From: Capra hircus
Taxonomy: Eukaryota; Chordata; Mammalia; Artiodactyla; Bovidae
Assembly: GCF_001704415.2 (NCBI RefSeq)
Contig: NW_017189517.1
Span: 4,661,167 to 4,725,166 of the forward strand
Length of the DNA stretch: 64,000 nucleotides
Reading direction: 5' to 3'
A model generated the notes under the pieces. That model worked only from the letters and a program-made list of their open reading frames with translations, was not told the DNA's origin and did no database searches. The translations under genes and the position numbers were made by a program. This document shows, piece by piece, positions 21,230-33,700 of this stretch; position 1 is the first letter of the stretch; each line of letters starts with the position of its first letter.

Positions 21230-23480
21230 TAAATCATTTGGGCTACTGTAAAAAAAAAAAAAATCCATAGACTGGATAATTTATAAACAAAATAACTTAT
21301 TTCTCAGAGTTCTAGAGTCTGTGAAGTCCAAGATTCAGTTCAGTTCATTTCAGTCGCTCAGTCGTGTCCGACTCTTTGCGACTCCATGAATTGCAGCATG
21401 CCAGGCCTCCCTGTCCATCACAAACTCCCGGAGTACACTCAAACTCATGTGCATCGAATCTGTGATGCCATCCAGCCATCTCATCCTCTGTTGTCCCCTT
21501 CTCCTCCTGCCTCCAATCCCTCCCAGCATCAGGGTCTTTTCCAATGAGTCAACTCTTTGCATGAGGTGGCTGAAGTATTGGAGTTTCAGCATTAACATCA
21601 GTCCTTCCAATGACCACCCAGGACTGATTTCCTTTAGGATGGGCTGGTTGGAGCTCCTTGCAGTCCAAGGGACTCTCAAGAGTCTTCTCCAACATCACAG
21701 TTCTGAAGCATCGATTCTTCAGTGCTCAGCTTCCTTCACAGTCCAACTCTCACATCCATACATGACTACTAGAAAAACCATAGCCTTGACTAGAAGGACC
21801 TTTGTTGGCAAAGTAATGTCTCTGCTTTTGAATATGCTATCTAGGTTGGTTATAATTTTCCTTCCAAGGAGTAAGTGTCTTTTAATTTCATGGGTGCAAT
21901 CACCATCTGCGGTGATGTTGGAGCCCCCCCCAAAAAAAAAAAGTCTGACACTGTTTCGACTGTTTCCTCATGTATTTCCCATCTGGTGATGGGACCAGGT
22001 GCCATGATCTTCGTTTTCTGAATGTTGAGCTTTAAGCCAACATTTTCACTCTCCTCTTTCACTTTCATTAAGAGGCTTTTTAGTTCCTCTTCACTTTCTG
22101 CCATAAGGATGGTGTCATCTGCATATCTGAGGTTATTGATATTTCTCCCAGCAATCCTGATTCCCAGCTTGTGCTTCTTCCTGCCCAGCCTTCCTCATGA
22201 TGTACTCTGCATATAAGTTAAACAAGCAGGGTGATAATATACAGCTTTGACGTACTCCTTTTCCTATTTGAAACCATTCCATTGTTCCATGTCCAGTTGT
22301 AACTGTTGCTTCCTGACCTGCATATAGGTTTCTCAAGAGGCAGGTCAGGTGGTCTGGTATTCCTATGTCTTTCAGAATTTTCCACAGTTTATTGTGATCC
22401 ACACAGTCAAAGGCTTTGGCATAGTCAATAAAGCAGAAATAAATGTTTTTCTGGAACTCTCTTGCTTTTTGGATGGTCCAGCAGTTGTTGGCCATTTGAT
22501 CTCTGGTTCCTCTGCCTTTTCTAAAACCAGCTTGAATATCTGGATGTTCACAGTTCACGTATTGCTGAAGCCTGGCTTGCAGAATTTTGAGCATTGTGTT
22601 ACTAGCGTGTGAGATGATTGCAATTGTGTGATAGTTTGAGCATTCTTTGGCATTGCCTTTCTTTGGGATTGGAATGAAAACTGACCTTTTCCTGTCCTGT
22701 GCCCACCGCTGAGTTTTCCAAATTTACTGGCATATTGAGTGCAACACTTTCACAGCATCATCTTTCAGGATTTGAAATAGCTCCACTGGAATTCCATTAC
22801 CTCCACTAGCTTTGTTCGTAGTGATGCTTTCTAAGGCCCACTTGACTTCACATTCCATGTCTGGCTCTAGGTGAGTGATCACACCATCATGATTATCTGG
22901 GTCATGAAGATCTTTTTTGTACAGTTCTCCTGTGTATTCTTGCCACCTCTTCTTAAAATCATCTGCTTCTTTTAGGTCCATACCATTTCTGTCCTTTATC
23001 TAGCCCATCTTTGCATGAAATATTCCCTTGGTATATCTAATTTTCTTGCAGAGATCCCTAGTCTTTCCCATGTGTTGTTTTCCTCTATTTCTTTGCATTG
23101 ATCGCTGAGGAAGGCTTTCTTATCTCTCCTTGCTATTCTTTGGAACTCTGCATTCAGATGCTTATATCTTTCCTTTTCTCCTTTGCGTTTTGCTTGTCTT
23201 CTTTACCCAGCTATTTGTAAGGCAATCTGGGAAGTCCAAAATTAGGATCTTGCAAATTTGTGTGGTGTCTGGTGAGGGCCACCTTCGTGATTCACAGCTG
23301 GTGCCTTCTTACAGTACACTCAGATGGTGAAAGAGACTGAGGAGCATTGTGAGATCTATTTTATAAGGCCATTAATTGTATTCATGAAGACATTCCCCAC
23401 CATCTAATTACCCCCTAAAGGCCCGATCTCTTAGTACAACATCTTTGGGAGTTAGGGTTTCAACATGTGAAATTTCAGGA
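21230..23480 (+). repeat. Old mammalian interspersed repeat, split by BovB
   Basis: The left part (21230-21334: TCATTTGGGCTACTG, CCATAGACTGGATAATTTATAA, TTATTTCTCAGAGTTCTAGAG) and the right part (23231-23480: GTGTCTGGTGAGGGCC, GGTGCCTTCTTACAGT, TTTTATAAGGCCATTAATTG, GTTAGGGTTTCAACATGTGA) together follow a repeat common across mammals whose name I cannot state with confidence. The BovB at 21335-23230 separates them and carries a TSD from this sequence. Confidence 0.55.
21335..23230 (-). mobile_element. BovB, antisense, 5'-truncated
   Basis: The element is flanked by GAAGTCCAAGAT (21323-21334) and GAAGTCCAAAAT (23231-23242), a 12-bp TSD with one change. It lacks the endonuclease. Its start corresponds to the Lys-rich linker before RT (TTTACAAATAGCT complement at about 23215). 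RT pieces are at 22724-22981 and 22133-22594 (FIDYAKAFDCVD intact) and 21850-22104. A run of C and A near 21928-21942 shifts the frame after the YADD region. Inactive. Confidence 0.95.
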
Positions 23481-25412
23481 AACACGGACATCCAGAAATG
23501 GTAATATCTATGAAGTCTTTTAAATTTTTATTCTCATCCCTGCTCTTCCTACAAAGCCCTATCCTAAGGCACAGTCATGGGACACTAACTCAAACATATA
23601 CATACATACTTCCCAAACCCATTTGCCCTCAAGGGACTAACTGATAAAATCAGTCTGTGAGTTAGTAAGGGATTGTCAAGGCATTGGATATCAACTTAAA
23701 AGAATATATTCTCTGATTTTATGTTCCCAGAGTTAGATTGCATTTTATTTGGATATGTCAAATAAACATCACATGTAGAATTAGGTAAGGAGATGCTTAT
23801 TTAAAGAATAATTGTAATAAGGGAAGGTTTACTCTTGCAATAAGGGGAGGTGGGCTATTGCAAATTTCTCAGAGATCAGGCAGAAGTTTTCATTTATAGA
23901 GAGGGATAAACATGGTTAGACAAATATAGTATGGTGGAATGAGAGAAGAGAGTGGCACAGTAAGAGAGTTAAGCAGGAAATGTCTTTCTTTTGGTTTAAA
24001 GTTAACTTATGCTTGGGTAGGGCACATAAGGAAGGGTTGTCTTGAATTCCACTGCTGGCTGAGGGTAAATAAAAATTCATGGGTCTGGGAGAAATCTGAT
24101 CTAGTCAAGCTAGCAGGTATTTTGTCCAAATTTGTCAGTGGCTGCAAAGAGTTCAGCTAATCATTTATAAGACAACAAATGGAAATTTGCTAGATCTGTG
24201 AATGGCCTGGCCCTATGTAAAACAAATGGGTCATCTGTGACTCTTATTAAGTCATGGAAGGGAAGCTGATTCTTTTCAGTAACTTCTGGGAACATAAAAG
24301 GATCACTGGATTTCTTAATCTTGATGTTTTCCAGGAGAAAAGTAAACTTTACTGGGCTCAGCTAGAGTTCAACATTGTCAGATATAAATGAAAAGATAAC
24401 AAACCAAGCAGTGTGTTGGATAATCAGCCAGTGGGAATACCCCTTGTACCTTATGTACACAGATTCTATATCAAGACTTCTGACCCTACTACTACTTTCA
24501 CAGTTTCCCCTTAAGTCACTTACTTCAGAGGTCACTGTCTTGGGACTTCCTATTTCACTAAAAGAAAGAAGTTGTGCTTATCTTCCCATTTCACTTTTCT
24601 ACCTCCGTAATAATCAAGATTGACACCTGGATCCAACTCATGTTTGATAAATAGCTTTCACATAGATTTCTCCTTAGAGACCTAATATTAAGGGAAGAGT
24701 GTGAAACCATTTGGTAAGACAATTCAGCAATGAGTAAAACTTAACAAAGTTTCATGCTGTGAAGAGCAAGTTATTAACTGAGACCATCTGGGGGTCAGAT
24801 ATTCAGCCTTCAGTCAGGATTCAAAACTGACTAATTTATTTAGTGCCTTTGACCTCTCAGGCATTATCTGTATATTCTTTCAGCAATACCCCACAACTCC
24901 ACTTCCCCCTCTTACATCAATTCTATTAAAATTAACCCCCCGTGATTCAAAGCCCCCCAGAACACATCTTCCGGAAATGTGTTGATAAAGTATATAAAAT
25001 AACTGGCAGAGCTTAATATGTGAGCCTTCTGAGACAACTTTTTGTCTCCTGTTTTTGTTATTTTGTTTGTTGCCCACCTCTTCCCACTTCCAGGGACAGG
25101 ATAAGAACATGTTTTATGTTACTTAATGGAAAAAATGTAAATCTTTAGCTGGTCTGACCATTTTTGGTGCTTCACACACTACTGAAAGACACCATGCTGA
25201 TCAAAACCCATTCTGAAAACTTAAAGCATTTATATCAAAGTAATTCTATGAACTTCTGTCCAGGCAAAAGTCCTCCAACTAGATCGGGCCAAGGTGTACA
25301 AGGACAAAGTTTTCAGTAGGCTCTCTGTATTTGAGTTTGGTGGTTACCAGAAGTCCTGCCTTCCCACTTTCCCGCAGCTTCTTGTTATTCTGACTTCAGT
25401 TTTTAGTGTTCT
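23481..25412. other. No recognisable feature
   Basis: Nearly 2 kb without SINE, BovB or L1 that I recognise, which is unusual in this window. Frames at 23939-24160, 24375-24623 and 24880-25110 are short and carry no motif. It may contain old LTR or DNA-transposon sequence too decayed to name by eye. Confidence 0.45.
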
Positions 25413-25531
25413 TTCACTCAGTAGACATGAGTTTGAGCAGACTCTGGGGGATAGTGAAGAACAGGAAAGCCTGCATGCTGCAGTCCATGGATTGCAAAAT
25501 AGTCGGACACAACTTAGTGACTAAACAAAAA
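25413..25531 (+). mobile_element. BovB 3' tail fragment
   Basis: About 120 bp match the BovB end: GTAGACATGAGTTTGAGCAG, GAACAGGAAAGCCTGCATGC, ATAGTCGGACACAACTTAG, ending GTGACTAAACAAAAAT. It is strongly 5'-truncated. Confidence 0.8.
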
Positions 25532-26299
25532 TACTCATACATTTCACTCTGTGCCCTTGAGTATTCGAGGCATTCTTCTGTCATGGGGTCTTTTATTAGT
25601 GCTATCCTCTGCCTGGCATATTCCTTCATCAGATAGACACTCAACTATTCCATCATCTCCTTGATGCCTTTGTTCAAATGTCTTTTTCCTGGTTAAAACT
25701 ACCCTGAACACTTTAATTAAAATTGCAACCTGTATCTCTCTGCTCCTACTGCTACCTTCCCAATGTTATCCAAAAACTGGGTTTGCTTATTGGTGGGTGT
25801 TCAGCCAAAAGACCCAACCAAGCCAATGAGCTGGAGAAGGAAGGAGATATTGCTTGCAGCCAGTAAGGAGAACAAAGCAGTGTTGCATCAACCAGACAGT
25901 AAAATGCAGTGCAGACACGTACGTAAAGGGGCTTGAGTAAAGAACTCAGCATAGAATTGGAGCAAAGGTTGACAGTCCAGGTTCCAATTGATTGAAGCCT
26001 TAAGGGTCAGAAAAGGTCAGAATAAACATTTCTTAGGTTTGCGTTAATCTGATAATTGAGTGATCGAGGAGTGTTGACTTTTTAAAGCACCTCAAGAACT
26101 TGCTTCAAGCTAATCTCTACCTTTGAAGTGGAACTGGGAGCCTTTGCAAATGATATATCATTTTAAATATGGTGAAGTTACCTCACTGGCTTGGTAATAG
26201 CTGTTTGTTTTTAATTTCTTTTGTTCCTTTAAACTCATTAACTGCCAAGACCTATTGTGACCAGGATTAGATCACAAAATGGCCTAGGCCAAAAATGTA
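25532..26299. other. No recognisable feature
   Basis: Mixed sequence with no family I can name. The minus-strand frame at 25752-25952 has no motif. Confidence 0.4.
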
Positions 26300-26575
26300 T
26301 TCTTTTATCTCAAAAAAGCCATGCCTGGCTCTTTTTCAAGGGACCTTCTTACCCTGTATACTTACACTCATCTTCCTTACCCTGTTCTACTTGCTGTTGC
26401 ACAGCAGTTATCATATTCAAACATCCCATCCCAAATAAGCATCTTTATTAAGTTTACTGTCTTCCTCCACTGGAAAAAGTAGGATTTTGACAATTTTTCT
26501 ATTAGTATATCTTGGCACCTGAAATCTTGCTCAGCACATAGTAGGTAATCAATAACTGTGTGCTAAATTGGCTCT
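26300..26575 (+). mobile_element. L2 LINE 3' end, sense
   Basis: The final part CTTGCTCAGCACATAGTAGGTAATCAATAACTG matches the L2 end (gcacatagtaggcgctcaataaat). The preceding 200 bp are compatible but weak. Confidence 0.5.
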
Positions 26576-26697
26576 ATATTAGTTTAAAAAGATTTTTATC
26601 AGTAGATAATAAAATGGCATGTAATATAATTAAATACTCTTTTAGGATATAAAACTATTCCTAATATATATATTAATCCTGAGTATGATCTATTTTC

Positions 26698-27283
26698 TCA
26701 AGAGGCAGGTCAGGTGGTCTGGTATTCCCATCTGTCTCAGAATTTTCCACAGTTTATTGTGATCCACACAGTCAAAGGCTTTGGCATAGTCAATAAAGCA
26801 GAAGTAGATGTTTTTCTGGAACTCTCTTGCTTTTTCCATGATCCAGCAGATGTTGGCAATTTGATCTCTGGTTCCTCTGCGTTTTCTAAAACCAGGTTGA
26901 ACATCAGGAAGTTCACGGTTCACGTCTTGCTGAAGCCTGGCTTGGAGAATTTTGAGCATTACTTAACTAGCGTGTGAGATGAGTGCAATTGTGTGGTAGT
27001 TTGAGCATTCTTTGGCATTGCCTTTCTTTGGGATTGGAACTTCAGTACTTTGGCCACCTCATGCGAAGAGCTGACTCATTGGAAAAGACTTTGATGCTGG
27101 GAGGGATTGGGGGCAGGAGGAGAAGGGGACACCAGAGGATGAGATGGCTGGATGGCATTACTGACTCGATGGATGTGAATCTGAGTGAATTCCGGGAGTT
27201 GGTGATGGACAAGGAGGCCTGGCGTGCTGCGATTCATGGGGTCACAAAGAGTCGGACACGACTGAGCGACTGAACTGAACTGA
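26698..27283. mobile_element. Twin-primed BovB (5' segment inverted)
   Basis: From 26698 to about 27038 the BovB RT region is antisense (FIDYAKAFDCVD readable on the minus strand). From about 27039 to 27283 the BovB C-terminal region and tail are sense (TACTTTGGCCACCTCATGCG onward to CTGAACTGAACTGA). A perfect 13-bp TSD, ATGATCTATTTTC, is at 26685-26697 and 27284-27296, so both segments came in as one event. The sequence between the two segments in a normal BovB (about 0.9 kb) is absent. This is the classic inversion product of twin priming. Confidence 0.93.
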
Positions 27284-27387
27284 ATGATCTATTTTCAAAT
27301 TAACAGCCAATACTACTGTTGTTCTTTTGGTATGAAATAATAATTGAATGTGGTCAGATGAAGAACCTTGGCGGGGGGGCCGGTCCT

Positions 27388-27397
27388 AAGATGGCGG
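27388..27397 (+). promoter_or_regulatory. YY1-like site at L1 5' end
   Basis: AAGATGGCGG matches the YY1 core (AAnATGGCG) and starts 18 bp from the L1 5' end. Human L1 has a YY1 site at almost the same distance that helps set the transcription start. Function here is inferred from motif and position only. Confidence 0.55.
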
Positions 27398-29806
27398 AGG
27401 AATAGGACAGGAAGACCACTTTCTCCCTCACAAATTCCTCAAAAGAACATTTCAACGCTGAGCAAACTCCACAAAACAACTTCTGAATGCTGGCAGAGGA
27501 CATCAGGCAACCAGAAAAGCAGACCATTGTCTTCAAAAACAGTTAGGAAAAAATATAAAAGACGAAAAAAGAGACAAAGGAGGTGGGGAGGGAGCTCCAT
27601 CCTGGGGAGGGAAGCCTGTCCCGGGAAGGGAATTTTAAGAAGAGGGGTTTCCAAACACCAGGAAACACTCTCCCTGTCGGGTCTGTGGCGAGCCTTGGAA
27701 ACACAGAGGGCAACATAACAGGAAGGAAAAATAAATAAATAATTAACGCGTAACCAGAACAATCTAACTTGGGCTAGCAAGTCAGACTGTGGGATAGCTA
27801 CCATGTGAAAAGCTCGAACATAAGACACTGCCACGACCATGCACAGAACAAAGGATGGAACGGAAATAGCCGGCTACAGACCATCCCCCGCCGGGGACAG
27901 GCAGCCAGAGCCGTAAGGGCTGGAAAGGGACAATTGCAGCCCCGGAGAGACTTTACCTACCAAACTGCAAGCAGGCTTCTTTGCTAAGACTTCTGGGGGT
28001 GCTGGACAGTCACCATCTGCCTCACAAGGGGCGCCAGCGGTACACCCAGAAAACTGAGCAGCAGAGACAAAAGGCAACAAGTCGCAGCGACCACGGTCGC
28101 CAAACTCCTGAGCTACTCGGACCTGGAAAGGGCACAAAACGCAGTCGCAACCGAATCTGTGCCTCTGAGGGCTACCTGAGCGCCGAACCTGAGCAGCTTA
28201 GACCTGGGAGGTGCATGCAGCCTAGGGCCGACCTCAGACGGTTCCCGGCTGAGCATCGTAGAACCAGAGCGGTTTGTGCACCGTGAGAAGGGACAGGTCC
28301 AGAGGGGCTGAGACACTGTGTGCACACGACAGTGCTATTTATTTGAAGCATCCCCCCCTCCCCACAGCGCGACTGAACTAGTGAGCCTAAAAAACCAGTA
28401 AACAGAAGAAGTTAAACAGAGGGAACCGCCTTGGAAGTGACCCCACACTGCCCACAACATCAGAGAAGGGCCAGATATATCTTTATTTTTACAATCATTT
28501 TTTTTTCTCCTTTTTTTCTTGCTTTTTTTTCTAACTTTTTTTAAATTGTTAAGTCTTCTATTTCTCCTCTAATTTTTATTTCTATAACCTACTATTACTT
28601 TTCAAAAAAAAAAGACTATTTTTTTTAAGGCAAACACCATATATAGTCTTTATGTGGTTGTTGTTGGTGTTTTTAAATAATTCTTGTGGCTTTTTTTTTT
28701 CTTTTTTCCTTCTGCTTCTTTTCTTTAATATTGTATTTTTGAAAATCCAACCTCTACTCTAGATTTTTAATCTTTGCTTTTTGGTTTCTGTTGTCAATTT
28801 TGGACATTTAAAAACCCAAACTTCACTACCCAATTTAACCTGAGAGCGAGATTACTGGCTTGACCACTCTCTCCTCCTTTGGACTCTCCTTTTTCTCCAC
28901 CAGGTAGCCTCTGTCTCTTTCCTCCCCCATCTCTTCTCTATCCAACTCTGTGAATCTCTGTGTGTTCCAGATGGTGGAGAACACCTAAGGAACTGGTTAC
29001 TGGCAGGATTTGTCTCTCTCCTTTTCATTCCTCTCTCTTATCCTCCTGGCCACCTCTGTCTACTTCCTCCCTCTCCTCTTCCCTGTATAACTCTAAATAC
29101 CTCTGAGTGGTCCAGACTATGGAGCGCACATAAGGAAGTGACTACTGGCTAGCATGCTCTCTCCTTTTTGGATCTCACCACATCTCATTCCAGTCACCTC
29201 TAACTACCCCCTCCCTCTTCTCTTCTCCATGTAACTCAGTGAACCTCTCTGGGTGTCCCTCAATGTGGAGAAATTTTTCATCTTTAACCTAGATGTTTTA
29301 TCTTCAGTGCTGTATAGATGGAGAAATCTAGAGGCTACTGTTAAAATAAAACTGAAAACCAGAAGCAGGAGGCTTAAGTCCAAAGCCTGAGAACATCAGA
29401 GAACTCCTGAATTCAGGGAACATGAAGCAATAGGAGCTCATCAAATGCTTCCATACCTACACTGAAACCAAGCTCCACCCAAGGGCCAACAAGTTCCAGA
29501 GCAAGACATACCACACAAATTCTCCAGCAACACAGGAACACACCCCTGAGCTTCAATATACAGGCAGCTCAAAGTTACTCCAAAACCTTTGACATCTCAT
29601 AACCCATTACTGGTCACTCTACTGCACTCCAGAGAGAAGAAACCCAGCTCCACCCACCAGAACTCCAACACAAGCCTCCCTAACCAGGAAACCTTGACAA
29701 GCCACTGATACAACCCCACCCACAGTGAGGAAGCTCCATAATAAAGAGAACTCCACAAATTACCAGAATATAAAAAGGCCACCCCAAACGCAGCAATATA
29801 ACCAAG

Positions 29807-30717
29807 ATGAAGAAACAGGTAAAGGAACAGGAGAAATGTCCACCAAACCAAACAAAAGAGGAAGAGATGGGGAATCTACCTGAGAAAGAATTCCGAATAT
29901 TGATAGTGAAAATGATCCAAAATCTTGAAATCAAAATGGAATCCAGATAAATAGCCTAGAGACAAGGATTGAGAAGACGCAAAAAAGGTTTAACAAGGAC
30001 CTAGAAGAAATAAAAAAGAGTGAATATATAATGAATAATGCAATAAATGAGATCAGAAACACTCTGGAGGCAACAAATAGTAGAATAATGGAGGCAGAAG
30101 ATAGGATTAGTGAGGTAGAAGATAGAATGGTAGAAATAAATGAATCAGAGAGGAAAAAAGAAAAACGAATTAAAAGAAATGAGGACAATCTCAGAGACCT
30201 CCAGGACAACATGAAACACTCCAACATTCGAATTATAGGAGTCCCAGAAGAAGAAGACAAAAAGAAAGACCATGAGAAAATCCTTGAGGAGATAATAGTT
30301 GAAAACTTCCCTAAAATGGGGAAGGAAATAATCACCCAAGTCCAAGAAACCCAGAGAGTTCCAAATAGGGTAAACCCAAGGAGAAACACCCCAAGACACA
30401 TATTAATCAAATTAACAAAGATCAAACACAAAGAACAAATATTAAAAGCAGCAAGGGAAAAACAACAAATAACACACAAGGGGATTCCCATAAGGATAAC
30501 AGCTGATCTTTCAATAGAAACTCTTCAGGCCAGGAGGGAATGGCAGGACATACTTAAAGTAATGAGAGAAAATAACCTACATCCCAGATTACTGTACCCA
30601 GCAAGGATCTCATTCAAATACGAAGGAGAAATCAAAAGCTTTACAGACAAGCAAAAGCTGAGAGAATTCAGCACCACCAAACCATCTCTCCAACAAATGC
30701 TAAAGGATATTCTCTAG
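29807..30717 (+). pseudogene. L1 ORF1 (RNA-binding chaperone), frameshifted
   Basis: It starts at ATG 29807 (MKKQVKEQEKCPPN). NLPEKEFR follows, then a one-base deletion near 29943 that brings a TAA at 29948. In the shifted frame the sequence continues with a long coiled coil (NSLETRIEK, NTLEATNSRIMEAEDRISE), the RRM start (NIRIIGVPEEE) and the C-terminal domain (TADLSIETLQARREW, LYPARISF) to a stop at 30717. Length is about 303 codons if the shift is ignored, normal for the family. ORF1p would form trimers on L1 RNA in cytoplasmic particles. Confidence 0.92.
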
Positions 30718-30768
30718 ACAGGAAACACAAAGAGGGTGTATAAAGCGGAACCCAAAACAATAAAGTAA

Positions 30769-33700
30769 ATGGTAATGGGATCATACTTATCAATAATTGC
30801 CTTAAACGTAAATGGGTTGAATGCCCCAACCAAAAGACAAAGGCTGGCTGAATGGATACAAAAACAAGACCCCTCTATATGCTGCTTACAAGAGACCCAC
30901 CTCAAAACAAGGGACACACACAGACTGAAAGTGAAAGGCTGGAAAAAGATATTCCACGCAAATAGAGACTAAAAGAAAGCAGGAGTGGCAATACTCATAT
31001 CCGATAAAATAGACTTTAAAACAAAGGCTGTGAAAAGAGACAAAGAAGGCCACTACATAATGATCAAAGGATCAATCCAAGAAGAAGATATAACAATTAT
31101 AAATATATATGCACCCAATATAGGAGTACCACAATATGTAAGACAAATGCTAACAAGTATGAAAGGGGAAATTAACAATAACACAATAATAGCTGGAGAC
31201 TTTAATACCCCACTCACACCTATGGACAGATCAACTAAACAGAAAATTAACAAAGAAACAAAACTTTAAATGATACATTAGACCAGTTAGATCTAATTGA
31301 TATCTATAGGACATTTCACCCCAAAACAATGAATTTCACCTTTTTTTCAAGTGCTCATGGAACCTTCTCCAGGATAGATCACATCCTGGGCCATAAATCT
31401 AACTCTGATAAATTTAAAAAAAATCGAAATCATTCCAAGCATCTTTTCTGACCATAATGCATTAAGATTAGATCTCAATTACAGGAGAAAAACTCTTAAA
31501 AATTCCAACATATGGAGGTTGAATAACACACTTCTGAATATTTACCAACAAATCACAGAAGAAATCAAAAAAGAAATCAAAATATGCATAGAAACTAATG
31601 AAAATGAAAACACAACAACCCAAAACCTCTGGGACACTATAAAAGCAGTGCTAAGAGGAAAGTTCATAGCACTACAGGCATACCTCAAGAAACAAGAAAA
31701 AAGTCAAATAAATAACCTAACTCTACACCTAAAGCAACTAGAAAAGGAAGAATTGGAGAACCCCAGAGTTAGTAGAAGGAAAGAAATCTTAAAAATTAGG
31801 GCAGAAATAAATGCAAAAGAAACAAAAGAGACCATAGCAAAAATCAACAAAGCCAAAAGCTGGTTCTTTGAAAGGATAAATAAAATTGACAAACCATTAG
31901 CCAGACTCATCAAGAAGCAAAGAGAGAAAAATCAAATCAATAAAATTAGAAATGAAAATGGAGAGATCACAACAGACAACACAGAAATACAAAGGATCAT
32001 AAGAGACTACTATCAGCAATTATATGCTAATAAAATGGACAACGTGGAAGAAATGGACATATTCTTAGAAAAATACAATTTTCCAAAACTGAACCAGGAA
32101 GAAATAGAAATTCTTAACAGACCCATCACAAGCACGGAAATTGAAACTGTAATCAGAAATCTTCCAGCAAACAAAAGCCCAGGTCCAGACAGCTTCACAG
32201 CTGAATTCTACCAAAAATTTTGAGAAGAGGTAACACCTATCCTACTCAAACTCTTCCAGAAAATTGCAGAGGAAGGTAAACTTCCAAACTCATTCTATGA
32301 GGCCACCATCACCCTAATACCAAAACCTGACAAAGATACCACAAAAAAAGAAAACTACAGGCCAATATCACTAATGAACATAGATGCAAAAATCCTCAAC
32401 AAAATTCTAGCAATCAGAATCCAACAACACATTAAAAAGATCATACACAATGACCAAGTGGGCTTTATCCCAGGGATGCAAGGATTCTTCAATATCCACA
32501 AATTAATCAATGTAATTCACCACATTAACAAATTTAAAAATAAAAGCCATATGATTATCTCAATAGATGCAGAGAAGGCCTTTGACAAAATTCACATACA
32601 TTTATGATAAAAACTCTCCAGAAAGCAGGAATAGAAGGAACATACCTCAACATAATAAAAGCTATATATGACAAACCCACAGCAAACATTATCCTCAATG
32701 TGAAAAATTGAAGTCATTTCCCCTAAAGTCAGGAACAAGACAAGGGTGCCCACTTTCACCACTACTATTGAACATAGTTTTGGAAGTTTTGGCCACAGCA
32801 ATCAGAGCAGAAAAAGAAATAAAAAGGAATCCAAATTGGAAAAGAAGAAGTAAAACTCTCACTGTTTGCAGATGACATGATCCTCTACATAGAAAACCCT
32901 AAAGACTTCAGCAGAAAATTACTAGAGCTAATCAATGAATATAGTAAAGTTGCAGGATATAAAATCAACACTCAGAAATCCCTTGCATTCCTATACACGA
33001 ATAATGAGAAAGTAGAAAAAGAAAATAAAGGAACAATTCCATTCACCATTGCAATGAAAAGAATAAAATACTTAGGAATATATCTACCTAAAGAAACTAA
33101 AGACCTATATATAGAAAACTATAAAACACTGATGAAAGAAATCAAAGAGGATACTAATAGATAGAGAAATACACCATGTTCATGGATCAGAAGAATCAAT
33201 ATAGTGAAAATGAATATACTACCTAAAGCAATTTACAAATTCAATGCAATCCCTATCAAGCTACCAGAGATATTTTTCACAGAACTAGAACAAATAATTT
33301 CAAGATTTGTATGGAAATACAAAAAACCTCGAATAGCCAAAGCAATCTTGAGAAAGAAGAATGGAACTGGAAGAATCAACTTGCCTGACTTCAGGCTCTA
33401 CTACAAAGCCACAGTCATCAAGACCGTATGGTACTGGCACAAAGACAGAAATATAGATCAATGGAACAAAATAGAAAGCCCAGAGACAAATCCACACACC
33501 TATGGACACCTTATCTTTGACAAAGGAGGCAAGAATATACAATGGAGTAAAGACAGTCTCTTTAACAAGTGGTGCTGGGAAAACTGGTCAACCACTACTT
33601 GTAAAAGAATGAAACTAGATCACTTTCTAACACTGCACACGAAAATAAACTCAAAATGGATTAAAGATCTAAATATAAGACCAGAAACTATAAAACTCCT

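Noticed and set aside
27368..27718. 116-residue basic plus-strand frame at the L1 5' end
   Set aside because: It begins at TTG in the TSD, not at an ATG within the element, and part of its start is flanking DNA. No domain seen.
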